A DNA stretch of 39,561 nucleotides from Bacillus timonensis. Lineage in GTDB: Bacteria > Bacillota > Bacilli > Bacillales > Bacillaceae_L. The stretch spans positions 1 through 39,561 of the forward strand of contig JAIVAN010000018.1 of the NCBI GenBank assembly GCA_020171895.1. Direction: 5' to 3'. This document shows positions 1-7,519 of this stretch, piece by piece. Within the stretch, counting starts at the first letter, position 1; every line of letters starts with the position of its first letter. The position numbers were made by a program, and so were the translations under genes. A model generated the notes under the pieces. It had not been told where the DNA came from. It saw only the letters and a program-made list of their open reading frames with translations, and made no database searches.

Positions 1-37
1 GGCGGTAACACGGGTTCGAATCCCGTACGGGTCACCA
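1..37 (+). tRNA. tRNA-Glu, 3' part only
   Basis: The window opens inside this gene. The 3' half (anticodon-stem 3' arm, T arm, acceptor 3' strand, discriminator A34 and encoded CCA 35-37) matches the complete tRNA-Glu(TTC) at 38419 apart from one acceptor-stem base. Unlike that copy, this one has an encoded CCA. The anticodon lies outside the window, so identity rests on the match. Confidence 0.85.
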
Positions 38-41
38 TTTT

Positions 42-117
42 GGAGGATTAGCTCAGCTGGGAGAGCACCTGCCTTACAAGCAGGGGGTCGGCGGTTCGAT
101 CCCGTCATCCTCCACCA
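42..117 (+). tRNA. tRNA-Val (TAC)
   Basis: Cloverleaf with acceptor GGAGGAT/ATCCTCC, anticodon TAC at 75-77 in a seven-base loop, GGTTCGATC T arm and encoded CCA (115-117). Identical to the copy at 38553. Confidence 0.95.
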
Positions 118-124
118 TATATTT

Positions 125-200
<76 letters not shown>

Positions 201-206
201 CTATTT

Positions 207-291
207 GGAGGGGTAGCGAAGTGGCTAAACGCGGCGGACTGTAAATCCGCTCCCTGAGGGTTCGGCGGTTCGAATCCGTCCCCCTCCACCA
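207..291 (+). tRNA. tRNA-Tyr (GTA)
   Basis: Class II tRNA with a long variable arm. Acceptor GGAGGGG/CCCCTCC, anticodon GTA at 241-243, encoded CCA. Confidence 0.95.
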
Positions 292-357
292 TTATTTCTC
301 TTTTACTGATTTCATGTTTATGAATCACATAAGCATAGAGCAGTTTTTTATTTTTAT

Positions 358-432
358 TGGGCTATAGCCAAGCGGTAAGGCAACGGACTTTGACTCCGTC
401 ATGCGTTGGTTCGAATCCAGCTAGCCCAGCCA
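358..432 (+). tRNA. tRNA-Gln (TTG)
   Basis: Acceptor TGGGCTA/TAGCCCA with the U1-A72 pair typical of tRNA-Gln, anticodon TTG at 390-392, encoded CCA. This gene, the 6-base spacer and the next tRNA-Lys are repeated identically at 38721-38877. Confidence 0.95.
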
Positions 433-438
433 TTAAGA

Positions 439-514
439 GAGCCATTAGCTCAGTCGGTAGAGCATCTGACTTTTAATCAGAGGGTCGAAGGTTCGAGTCC
501 TTCATGGCTCACCA
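439..514 (+). tRNA. tRNA-Lys (TTT)
   Basis: Acceptor GAGCCAT/ATGGCTC, anticodon loop CTTTTAA giving TTT, encoded CCA. Identical to the copy at 38802. Confidence 0.95.
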
Positions 515-517
515 TTT

Positions 518-592
518 GCGGAAGTAGTTCAGTGGTAGAACACCACCTTGCCAAGGTGGGGGTCGCGGGTTCGAATCCCGTCTTCCGCTCCA
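518..592 (+). tRNA. tRNA-Gly (GCC)
   Basis: Acceptor GCGGAAG/CTTCCGC, anticodon GCC in loop TTGCCAA, discriminator T589, encoded CCA. Confidence 0.95.
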
Positions 593-611
593 TTTCTATA
601 ATCACCACCTC

Positions 612-687
612 GGGGCCTTAGCTCAGCTGGGAGAGCGCCTGCCTTGCACGCAGGAGGTCAGCGGTTCGATCCCGCTAGGCTCCACCA
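612..687 (+). tRNA. tRNA-Ala (TGC)
   Basis: Acceptor GGGGCCT/AGGCTCC containing a G-T pair, anticodon TGC in loop CTTGCAC, encoded CCA. Last gene of this cluster; the terminator follows directly. Confidence 0.95.
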
Positions 688-701
688 TACATACATGATA
701 G

Positions 702-732
702 AAACTCTAAATTATTGATTTAGGGTTTTTTT
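702..732 (+). terminator. Terminator of first tRNA cluster
   Basis: Eleven-pair stem AAACTCTAAAT (702-712) with ATTTAGGGTTT (718-728), one G-T pair, five-base loop, running into a T tract that ends at 732. Bases 733-880 beyond it are AT-rich and hold no gene I can support. Confidence 0.85.
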
Positions 733-883
733 GTATGTAGAAAATGATTTTTGAAAGAAGGTTGTGTTTATAAAAATTTGCTCTAATTGTTTATTTTCTA
801 AATAAAGAAGTATCCTAAAGATAGATATTATCATGTTATTAATATTGAGCGAAGATCGTAAATACGTATATATATTCAAAATG

Positions 884-912
884 TTGTCGAGTTGAGTCAT
901 TCTATCTATTAA
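884..912 (+). promoter_or_regulatory. Possible sigma-A promoter of rocF
   Basis: TTGTCG (884-889), 17-base spacer, TATTAA (907-912), about 40 bases before the rocF start. I saw no -24/-12 sigma-L element, although B. subtilis rocF is under sigma-L/RocR/AhrC control; this copy is probably regulated differently. Confidence 0.35.
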
Positions 913-951
913 CGATAAAATAGATATATGGGAGTTAAGGAGGAATATAAG

Positions 952-1845
952 ATGAAGAAAACGATTTCAATTATTGGAGTACCTATGGACCTGGGTCAAA
1001 TGCGACGTGGAGTAGACATGGGGCCAAGTGCAATTCGATATGCTGGTGTTGTTGAAAGACTCGAAAATCTTAATTATGAAATTGATGACCACGGAGATAT
1101 TGAGATTGGTCGTAGGGAAACAACCTCTATTGATAATTTGCGTAATTTGAAAGCGGTTGCTGAAGGGAACGAAAAGCTAGCGAGTGCTGTAGATCAAGCG
1201 TTATCAGCAGGTAATTTCCCACTAGTTTTAGGGGGGGATCACAGTATCGCGATTGGAACTTTAGCAGGAGTTGCTAAACATTTTAAAAATCTAGGTGTTA
1301 TCTGGTACGATGCACATGGTGATTTAAATACAGCCGATACCTCTCCTTCGGGGAATATTCACGGTATGCCATTAGCTGCTAGCCTTGGTATAGGTCACCC
1401 AACTTTAACTGGAATTGGTGGTTATACACCTAAAGTCAAACCTGAAAATATTGTTATCATTGGTGCAAGGTCTCTAGATGAAGGGGAAAGACAGCTTATA
1501 AAAGAAAAAGGTATTAAAGTATACACAATGCATGAAATTGATCGATTGGGAATGACTGCTGTCATGGAAGAAGCTATTTCATACTTAAAACAGAAAACGG
1601 ATGGAATTCATCTTTCTTTAGACTTAGATGGATTAGATCCACATGATGCCCCAGGTGTTGGTACTCCTGTACTTGGAGGAATTAGCTATCGAGAAAGCCA
1701 CTTAGCAATGGAGATGTTAGCTGAAGCAAAGGTTATTACATCAGCGGAGTTCGTAGAAGTAAATCCAATATTGGATGATAAAAACAAGACAGCGACAGTT
1801 GCTGTAGCTTTAATGGGGTCTTTATTTGGAGAAAAGCTTTTATAA
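952..1845 (+). CDS. rocF: Arginase RocF
   Basis: Cytoplasmic Mn-dependent arginase converting L-arginine to ornithine and urea, the first step of arginine catabolism. The 297-residue product matches the roughly 296-residue Bacillus enzyme. Metal-binding motifs of the ureohydrolase family are visible: GGDHS with His97, WYDAHGD with Asp120, His122 and Asp124, and DLDGLDP near residue 225. The start is the ATG at 952, preceded by AAGGAGG at 937-943; an in-frame ATG at 928 lies upstream of that RBS and would add eight residues without homology to the family. Monocistronic: own terminator behind it, a tRNA cluster before it, and no rocD/rocE alongside. Very sure of the function. Confidence 0.97.
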   Translation: MKKTISIIGVPMDLGQMRRGVDMGPSAIRYAGVVERLENLNYEIDDHGDIEIGRRETTSIDNLRNLKAVAEGNEKLASAVDQALSAGNFPLVLGGDHSIAIGTLAGVAKHFKNLGVIWYDAHGDLNTADTSPSGNIHGMPLAASLGIGHPTLTGIGGYTPKVKPENIVIIGARSLDEGERQLIKEKGIKVYTMHEIDRLGMTAVMEEAISYLKQKTDGIHLSLDLDGLDPHDAPGVGTPVLGGISYRESHLAMEMLAEAKVITSAEFVEVNPILDDKNKTATVAVALMGSLFGEKLL

Positions 1846-1854
1846 TATGAAAGA

Positions 1855-1894
1855 AAAAGGTAGGAACAATATTGTTTCTACCTTTTCCCTTTTA
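1855..1894 (+). terminator. Terminator after rocF
   Basis: Almost loopless inverted repeat: 16 bases at 1855-1870 pair with 1871-1886 (one G-T pair). It ends in TTTT, then CCC and TTTT. AAAAGG/CCTTTT ends make it potentially bidirectional, so it may also stop the convergent small gene at 1925. Confidence 0.75.
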
Positions 1895-1924
1895 GTGTGG
1901 CTAATTGTATAGATGATAATTTTT

Positions 1925-2098
1925 TTATATGCTCCTTCTTACTGTTTGAACGGATTGATATTGATTAAGTAGGTCATCTAGCCGTGTACTCTTTTCAATT
2001 ACATCTTCCGAAAGAAGAGAAGATCCGTTTGCTAAATTCATCATATCAGTACGGCATAATTCAATTTGGTCTAATAGGTATTTTTCATATGTATGCAT
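1925..2098 (-). CDS. Spo0E-like small phosphatase family protein
   Basis: Short minus-strand gene for 57 residues. The C-terminal half reads LLSEDVIEKSTRLDDLLNQY. This fits the Spo0E-like aspartyl-phosphate phosphatase signature: two short helices, with an S-x-x-LD-x-LL motif in the second, here S-T-R-LDDLL. Members of that family dephosphorylate Spo0A~P or related response regulators and delay sporulation; I infer only family membership, not the target. An AGGAGG (complement of 2108-2113) lies nine bases before the ATG at 2098; an in-frame ATG at 2104 would give 59 residues but only a three-base spacing. It sits alone, opposite to rocF and sigW, and its upstream region abuts the sigW promoter region. 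Confidence 0.8.
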   Translation of the reverse strand: MHTYEKYLLDQIELCRTDMMNLANGSSLLSEDVIEKSTRLDDLLNQYQSVQTVRRSI

Positions 2099-2207
2099 AT
2101 ACATGATCCTCCTATTTGTTATAGGCTTTTATATAGTTAATATCCAATAATAAACATTTTAAACCGCAGTATTCTATTTTTTGTTAAAATAAATATAAAA
2201 TAAAAAG

Positions 2208-2234
2208 TGAAACTTTATTAAAAGGTTATTCGTA
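2208..2234 (+). promoter_or_regulatory. Sigma-W autoregulatory promoter of sigW-rsiW
   Basis: TGAAAC at 2208-2213 and CGTA at 2231-2234, separated by 17 bases, exactly the sigma-W ECF consensus. It lies 38 bases before the sigW start, as expected for positive autoregulation known in B. subtilis. Confidence 0.9.
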
Positions 2235-2272
2235 TAATACGTATACCCGCAATGAGCGGAGGGTTTGAGGGA

Positions 2273-2836
2273 ATGGAAACGATCATTAAAAACCGGATTA
2301 AACAATTAAAAAATGGGGATCAAAACGCCTTTGCTGAAATCGTAGAGATATATAAAGATAAAGTATTTCAGCTGTGCTACCGTATGCTTGGAAACAGACA
2401 TGAAGCAGAGGATATTGCACAAGAGGCATTTATTCGTGCTTATGTAAACATTCATAGATACGACGTTGAAAAAAAGTTTTCAACATGGTTATATCGAATT
2501 GCTACAAACCTATCGATTGATCGAATACGTAAAAAAAAGCCTGATTATTATTTAGATGCAGAGGTAGCAGGGGCTGAAGGACTGACGATGTATTCACATT
2601 TAGCAGCAGACGTTCCCTTACCAGAAGATGAAGTAGAGAGTATGGAACTACAAGAAACGATCCAAGCTGAAATACTAAAACTACCAGATAAGTATCGTTC
2701 TGCAATCGTATTAAAATATATAGAAGAATTATCGCTAAAGGAAATTGGAGAAATATTAGACTTACCAGTAGCGACAGTAAAGACAAGGATTCATAGAGGT
2801 CGTGAAGCGCTAAGAAAGCAATTACGACACATGTAA
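2273..2836 (+). CDS. sigW: ECF sigma factor SigW
   Basis: Extracytoplasmic-function sigma factor that directs the response to cell-envelope stress. The product is 187 residues, the same as in B. subtilis. Region 2 (about residues 20-90) holds the AEDIAQEAFIRAY and FSTWLYRIATNLSIDRIRKKKP helices that melt the -10 and bind core polymerase. Region 4 (about 130-185) holds the HTH ending VATVKTRIHRGREALRKQL. The start is ATG 2273 with GGAGGG at 2258-2263; an ATG at 2252 precedes this RBS and is unlikely. Co-transcribed with rsiW, which starts 14 bases after the stop. The sigma-W type promoter upstream implies autoregulation. Confidence 0.97.
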   Translation: METIIKNRIKQLKNGDQNAFAEIVEIYKDKVFQLCYRMLGNRHEAEDIAQEAFIRAYVNIHRYDVEKKFSTWLYRIATNLSIDRIRKKKPDYYLDAEVAGAEGLTMYSHLAADVPLPEDEVESMELQETIQAEILKLPDKYRSAIVLKYIEELSLKEIGEILDLPVATVKTRIHRGREALRKQLRHM

Positions 2837-2850
2837 GAGGGGTGGAAATG

Positions 2851-3471
2851 ATGAAGTGTTCAGAAGCAGTAACTTATATGCATATGTATTTAGATGAAGA
2901 TATCACCTTAGAGGAAAAAGATACTCTAAAGGAGCACCTTCAAACTTGTGAAACCTGCAGCCATCACTTTCAAGAGTTAAAAAAATCAATTGCACTAGTA
3001 CAAAGTACATCTCATATACAAGCACCTGACAATTTTACATTGAATGTTATGAAGAACTTGCCTAAAGAGAAGAAAACAACTAGCTTTAATAGATGGTTTA
3101 GAAATCATCCACTTCTAACGGCAGCTGCTGTATTCATGATTTTAATGGCAGGTAGTTTTTTTTCAATGTGGAATGGAGATCAAGAGTTCTCTGTCACTAA
3201 AAACAATCGTTTAGTTATCGAAAATAACACAGTAATTGTTCCAGAGGGTGAACGAGTTGAGGGAGATATTGTCGTTAAGAATGGCAAAATCCGAATTGAA
3301 GGTGAAGTGGTTGGTAATGTCACAATCATTAACGGAGAAAAGTATTTAGCTTCAGCTGGAGAGGTCACAGGTAATATTACGGAAGTCAATGAAGCATTTG
3401 AGTGGTTATGGTATAAGTTGAAAAAGATTGGAACTGATGTTGTTGAAGTTTTAAATGGAAATAAAGATTAA
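2851..3471 (+). CDS. rsiW: Anti-sigma-W factor RsiW
   Basis: Single-pass membrane anti-sigma factor that holds SigW inactive until envelope stress triggers its proteolysis (PrsW at site 1, RasP at site 2 in B. subtilis). The cytoplasmic N-terminus carries the zinc-binding anti-sigma motif H29-x3-C33-x2-C36. A transmembrane segment follows at about residues 86-106 and the rest is an extracytoplasmic domain with KNGK and NGEKYLASAGEVTG segments shared with the B. subtilis protein. Of two adjacent ATGs (2848, 2851) I prefer 2851, since it aligns with the known N-terminus and has eight-base spacing from GAGGGG. Length 206 residues against 208 in B. subtilis. Confidence 0.95.
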   Translation: MKCSEAVTYMHMYLDEDITLEEKDTLKEHLQTCETCSHHFQELKKSIALVQSTSHIQAPDNFTLNVMKNLPKEKKTTSFNRWFRNHPLLTAAAVFMILMAGSFFSMWNGDQEFSVTKNNRLVIENNTVIVPEGERVEGDIVVKNGKIRIEGEVVGNVTIINGEKYLASAGEVTGNITEVNEAFEWLWYKLKKIGTDVVEVLNGNKD

Positions 3472-3479
3472 TACGTATA

Positions 3480-3501
3480 GCCACCATAATTGGTGGCTTT
3501 T
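3480..3501 (+). terminator. Weak hairpin after rsiW
   Basis: GCCACCA (3480-3486) pairs with TGGTGGC (3491-3497) around a four-base loop. Only three or four Ts follow, so termination may be partial and some transcripts may read into cdaA. Confidence 0.55.
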
Positions 3502-3550
3502 ACGAATTCGAGAATGAAGTGAAATGAAGGAAAAACTGAATGAATTTGTA

Positions 3551-3579
3551 ATCTTATGGATAAAGAATTATGATATAAT
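3551..3579 (+). promoter_or_regulatory. Extended -10 promoter before cdaA
   Basis: TGATATAAT at 3571-3579 is a perfect extended -10. The -35 (ATCTTA, 17 bases upstream) is poor. Sixty bases before the cdaA start, so the cda-glmM genes can be transcribed apart from sigW-rsiW. Confidence 0.55.
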
Positions 3580-3638
3580 AATAAAGTTACATATAGTGTT
3601 TAGATGTATGGAATTTAAACGATGGAGGAAGTGTGAGA

Positions 3639-4460
3639 ATGCCATTTGAAGAACTCCCTTTATTAAGCTATCTTGGCAATATTATTGATATTCTCCTTGT
3701 TTGGTTCGTTATTTATAAACTAATTATGGTCATTCGAGGTACAAAGGCAGTTCAATTATTGAAGGGGATAATTGTGATTGTCGTTGTAAGAATGTTTAGT
3801 AGTATGTTGGAATTACATACACTACAATGGTTGATGGATCAAGCATTAACGTGGGGATTTTTAGCAATAATTATTATTTTTCAACCTGAATTAAGAAGAG
3901 CACTTGAACAGCTAGGTCGAGGGAAGTTTTTCTCGCGAACAGGTGCTCCAGAAGATGATCAACAACACAACATAATTGACTCTATAGTGAAAGCAACAGA
4001 TTATATGGCTAAGCGTCGAATAGGGGCATTGATTTCGGTTGAGCGTGAAACAGGCATGGGTGATTATATAGAAACAGGAATTCCATTACATGCTGTCGTT
4101 TCGTCAGAATTACTCATTAATATTTTTATACCAAATACACCATTGCATGACGGAGCTGTTATTATTCAAAAAAATCAGGTCTCTGCAGCAGCTTGTTATT
4201 TGCCACTATCGGAAAGTCCATTTATATCTAAAGAGTTAGGGACAAGACATAGAGCTGCTTTAGGTATTAGTGAAGTAACTGATAGCGTTACAATCATAGT
4301 GTCAGAAGAAACAGGAAATGTTTCTTTAACGAAAAACGGTGAGTTACATAGAGATTTGAAATCCGATGCTTTCCGTGAACTGTTAGAGAAGGAATTACTA
4401 CTGAGTAAAAACAACACCTCTTCAAGTCGCTGGCAATGGAGGGGGAAGAAAAATGGATAA
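3639..4460 (+). CDS. cdaA: Diadenylate cyclase CdaA (c-di-AMP synthase)
   Basis: Membrane-anchored diadenylate cyclase that condenses two ATP into the second messenger c-di-AMP, essential for potassium and osmotic homeostasis and tied to cell-wall synthesis. Three hydrophobic segments occupy about residues 10-95. The DAC domain follows with the catalytic DGA motif (PLHDGAVII) and the GTRHRAA motif. The 273-residue length equals that of B. subtilis CdaA (YbbP). The start is ATG 3639 with GGAGG at 3624-3628; a GTG at 3633 is closer to the RBS but not supported by alignment. The stop overlaps the start of cdaR by eight bases, implying translational coupling. The order cdaA-cdaR-glmM is the conserved one. 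Confidence 0.97.
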   Translation: MPFEELPLLSYLGNIIDILLVWFVIYKLIMVIRGTKAVQLLKGIIVIVVVRMFSSMLELHTLQWLMDQALTWGFLAIIIIFQPELRRALEQLGRGKFFSRTGAPEDDQQHNIIDSIVKATDYMAKRRIGALISVERETGMGDYIETGIPLHAVVSSELLINIFIPNTPLHDGAVIIQKNQVSAAACYLPLSESPFISKELGTRHRAALGISEVTDSVTIIVSEETGNVSLTKNGELHRDLKSDAFRELLEKELLLSKNNTSSSRWQWRGKKNG

Positions 4461-5691
4461 ATTAATGTATAATCATTGGTTTATGAAGATCATTGCTCTG
4501 TTGTTATCTTTGCTCTTATACATGTCTGTAAGTTTTGAGACACAACCAAAGTCTACTAATTCATCTGGGCTGCCTTTAGTGTCTAATGATCAAGAAACAC
4601 TAATAGACGTTCCAGTAAAATCATATTTTGACGAAGAGAATCTAGTTGTGTCAGGAATTCCACAATACGTGAATGTATCGCTAGATGGTCCTGTTAGCAT
4701 AACAAAAACAATAGGCCTTCAAAAAGATTTCGAAGTCTTTGTTGATTTAACCGATTTAAGTATAGGTTCACATAAAGTTCCTTTGCAATATAAGAACATT
4801 TCAGATAAGGTCAAAGTAGCTATTGAACCTAGTGAAATTACAGTTGTGATTCAAGAAAAGGTGACGAAAGAATTTATAGTAGAAGTAGACTTTATGAATA
4901 AAGCCTTAATTAAAGACGGCTACATTCCCGAACAACCAATCATAAAGCCAAATGTAGTGAAAATTACTGGTGCTAAGGAAGACGTAGAGCGCATTGCATT
5001 AGTAAAAGCACTTGTTGATTTAAAGGATGTTAGTGAAACAATCGAGACGGAATCAAGGGTAGCGGTTTATGATCGGAATCAAAATGTATTATCGGTTGAA
5101 GTAGAACCTTCAATCGTAGGAATAACAGTACCAATTTCCAGCCCAAGTAAAAAAGTACCCTTTAAAATTAACAGGCAAGGGTCGCTAAAAGAGGGGCTAA
5201 GTATAGTAAGCTTAGAAGCACTCCCAAAAGAAGTTACAATCTATGGGGAAAAAGAAGTGATAGAAAAAATAGATTTCATTGATGGTATCAATGTTGATCT
5301 TAATGATATTTCAGAAGACCAAACGATTGAAGTAAAAGTGCCAGTTCCAAATGGTATTAAAAAGGTTTCGCCTGAAACAATTCAAATAAAAATCGATGTT
5401 GAAAATGAAGTGAAGCGAACATTATCAAACCTACCTATTCAAAGCTTGGGCTTAGCTGATAAGTTCAATTTATCTTATCTAGATCCAGAGAGCGGTAGAA
5501 TCGATTTGGACATTTTTGGAGCATTGAGTGTTGTAAACAATATAAGCCCTACAGACATGAATGTTTATATTAATGTCACTGATTTAAGTCAAGGAGAACA
5601 TACACTTAAAGTGGAAGTGAATGGTCCCCAAAATATTACGTGGGTTTTACGTCAGAAAAACGTATCAGTCTCAATAACTGAAAATAATTAA
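4453..5691 (+). CDS. cdaR: CdaA regulator CdaR (YbbR-domain protein)
   Basis: Extracytoplasmic regulator of CdaA. One N-terminal transmembrane anchor (about residues 9-26) is followed by four YbbR-type beta-rich repeats at about 52-135, 136-225, 228-315 and 318-410, each ending in an alternating hydrophobic strand. At 412 residues it is shorter than the 483-residue B. subtilis protein because it lacks a long C-terminal tail. The ATG overlaps the cdaA stop by eight bases. CdaR binds CdaA and modulates its activity in the family; together with GlmM downstream it forms the known CdaA-CdaR-GlmM complex. Confidence 0.93.
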   Translation: MDKLMYNHWFMKIIALLLSLLLYMSVSFETQPKSTNSSGLPLVSNDQETLIDVPVKSYFDEENLVVSGIPQYVNVSLDGPVSITKTIGLQKDFEVFVDLTDLSIGSHKVPLQYKNISDKVKVAIEPSEITVVIQEKVTKEFIVEVDFMNKALIKDGYIPEQPIIKPNVVKITGAKEDVERIALVKALVDLKDVSETIETESRVAVYDRNQNVLSVEVEPSIVGITVPISSPSKKVPFKINRQGSLKEGLSIVSLEALPKEVTIYGEKEVIEKIDFIDGINVDLNDISEDQTIEVKVPVPNGIKKVSPETIQIKIDVENEVKRTLSNLPIQSLGLADKFNLSYLDPESGRIDLDIFGALSVVNNISPTDMNVYINVTDLSQGEHTLKVEVNGPQNITWVLRQKNVSVSITENN

Positions 5692-5735
5692 GGAAAATAA
5701 CAATAAGGTTGAGCAATAAAGGAGCGAATCATATA

Positions 5736-7076
5736 ATGGGAAAATATTTTGGCACTGATGGTGTTCGAGGAGTTGCAAATAGTGAACTGACACCAGAATT
5801 AGCTTTTAAAATTGGACGTTTTGGTGGTTATGTCCTAACGAAAGATAAAGAGCGTCCTAAGGTGTTAATTGGTCGCGATACAAGGATTTCTGGACATATG
5901 CTAGAAGGTGCACTTGTAGCTGGCTTGCTTTCAATTGGAGCAGAAGTAATGAGACTTGGTGTTATGTCTACACCAGGAGTAGCTTACTTAACAAAAGCAT
6001 TAGGTGCACAAGCTGGTGTCATGATTTCTGCATCACACAATCCAGTCCAAGACAATGGAATTAAGTTTTTTGGCCCAGATGGTTTTAAATTATCGGATGA
6101 TCAAGAAAAAGAAATAGAAGATCTACTAGATCAAGAAGATCAATTACCAAGACCAACAGGAGCGGGACTTGGTCAAGTAAATGATTACTTTGAAGGTGGA
6201 CAAAAGTATCTGCAATTTTTAAAGCAATCAGTTGACGAAGAATTCACTGGTATCCATGTAGCGTTAGATTGCGCGCATGGTGCAACTTCTTCTTTAGCTA
6301 CACATCTCTTTGCTGATTTAGATGCTGATATTTCAACTATGGGAACTACACCTAATGGACTAAATATTAATGAAGGTGTTGGGTCGACACATCCAGAAGC
6401 TTTATCGGCATTTTTATTAGAGAAAGAAGCTGATATTGGACTTGCTTTCGATGGAGATGGAGATCGTCTAATTGCTATTGATGAAAATGGACAAGTGGTT
6501 GATGGTGATCAAATCATGTACATCTGTGCCAAATACTTACATGAAGTAGGGAGATTAAAGCACAATACAGTTGTATCTACCGTTATGAGCAACTTAGGTT
6601 TTTATAAAGGACTTGAAGGTCAAGAAATTCAAAGCGTACAGACAGCTGTAGGAGACCGTTACGTAGTGGAAGAGATGAGAAAGGGTGGCTACAACTTAGG
6701 TGGAGAACAATCAGGTCACATTATTTTCTTAGATTACAATACAACAGGTGATGGTTTATTAACGGGATTACAATTAGTAAACATCATGAAGATGACTAAG
6801 AAGCCTCTTTCACAATTAGCAAGTGAAATGCAAAAATTTCCGCAGCTATTAATAAATGTGAAGGTGACGGATAAACATCGAGTAACTGAGAATGCAAAGG
6901 TGAAAGAAACAATTGATGCGGTTGAAGCTGAAATGAACGGAAATGGCCGTATATTAGTTCGTCCTTCAGGTACAGAGCCATTAGTTCGCGTAATGGCAGA
7001 GGCACCTACCGAAGAGTTATGTAAAGAATATGTTGATCGTATTGTAGAAGTTGTTAAGAGTGAAATGGGAGCATAA
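5736..7076 (+). CDS. glmM: Phosphoglucosamine mutase GlmM
   Basis: Interconverts glucosamine-6-phosphate and glucosamine-1-phosphate on the route to UDP-GlcNAc for peptidoglycan and teichoic acids; GlmM also inhibits CdaA. All four alpha-phosphohexomutase signatures are visible: the phosphoserine loop ASHNP with Ser100, the Mg-binding loop DGDGDR, the sugar loop GEQSGH and the phosphate loop RPSGTEP. Length 446 residues, normal for the family. The start is ATG 5736 (MGKYFGTDG...); upstream in-frame codons from 5709 are unlikely because the GGAG RBS (5720-5723) lies between. A terminator follows, separating it from glmS. Confidence 0.97.
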   Translation: MGKYFGTDGVRGVANSELTPELAFKIGRFGGYVLTKDKERPKVLIGRDTRISGHMLEGALVAGLLSIGAEVMRLGVMSTPGVAYLTKALGAQAGVMISASHNPVQDNGIKFFGPDGFKLSDDQEKEIEDLLDQEDQLPRPTGAGLGQVNDYFEGGQKYLQFLKQSVDEEFTGIHVALDCAHGATSSLATHLFADLDADISTMGTTPNGLNINEGVGSTHPEALSAFLLEKEADIGLAFDGDGDRLIAIDENGQVVDGDQIMYICAKYLHEVGRLKHNTVVSTVMSNLGFYKGLEGQEIQSVQTAVGDRYVVEEMRKGGYNLGGEQSGHIIFLDYNTTGDGLLTGLQLVNIMKMTKKPLSQLASEMQKFPQLLINVKVTDKHRVTENAKVKETIDAVEAEMNGNGRILVRPSGTEPLVRVMAEAPTEELCKEYVDRIVEVVKSEMGA

Positions 7077-7105
7077 AAGGCACAGATTGTGCCTTTTTTC
7101 TTTTT
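7075..7105 (+). terminator. Terminator after glmM
   Basis: AAAAGGCACA (7075-7084) pairs with TGTGCCTTTT (7088-7097) around a three-base loop. The T tract continues to about 7105. The stem begins inside the glmM stop codon. Confidence 0.9.
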
Positions 7106-7202
7106 GACTCAGAGAATTTGGAACCATATAAAAAAGGGATGCATATTTGTAACTATGTAAAACATTGATTGCGTAACTAGTTATATTTGGAAAATTTTAT
7201 TA

Positions 7203-7232
7203 TTGACTGCTTTTAAGGTTGTGGTGTACTAT
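7203..7232 (+). promoter_or_regulatory. Sigma-A promoter of the glmS ribozyme transcript
   Basis: TTGACT (7203-7208), 18-base spacer, TACTAT (7227-7232). It starts transcription upstream of the ribozyme cleavage site, as required for a glmS leader. Confidence 0.65.
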
Positions 7233-7283
7233 TGATTTTGTGTTTCATTTTAAATAGAGAGTGAGGATCGTAAAAATTTAATA

Positions 7284-7455
7284 TGATAGCGCCTGAACTA
7301 AGCTGAACGGTCAAGCTTAGTTGACGAGGAGGAGGATTATCGAATGTTCGGCGGATACCTCCCGGTTGAGTTCATCACAACCGAAAATCCTATTGGAAAA
7401 CATTGAGGCAACTCTTTGCACAAACAAGGGATATGATGTACAAAATGAATAAAAA
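7284..7455 (+). ncRNA. glmS ribozyme-riboswitch
   Basis: Self-cleaving ribozyme that uses glucosamine-6-phosphate as cofactor and down-regulates glmS. The cleavage context ATAGCGCC is present, with the scissile bond expected between A7288 and G7289. P1 is formed by AACTAAGCT and its complement AAGCTTAGTT. The conserved core follows: GACGAGGAGGAGGATTATCG, then CGGCGGATACCTCCCGGTTG, then CAACCGAAAATCC, and a 3' domain with TTTGCACAAACAAGGGATAT. The end is approximate. glmS starts about 65 bases downstream. Confidence 0.93.
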
Positions 7456-7519
7456 CTAAAGGTAGGGACAAGGCAGTCCTTTACTTTCTTGTTCCCAAAA
7501 ATAGGAGGAAATTAAATTT

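Noticed and set aside
712..900. 62-residue minus-strand frame behind the tRNA-Ala terminator
   Set aside because: No RBS, low-complexity AT-rich composition, and it runs into the terminator stem of the tRNA cluster.
733..951. Sigma-L (-24/-12) promoter for rocF
   Set aside because: Looked for TGGCAC-N5-TTGCA because B. subtilis rocF uses it; not present.
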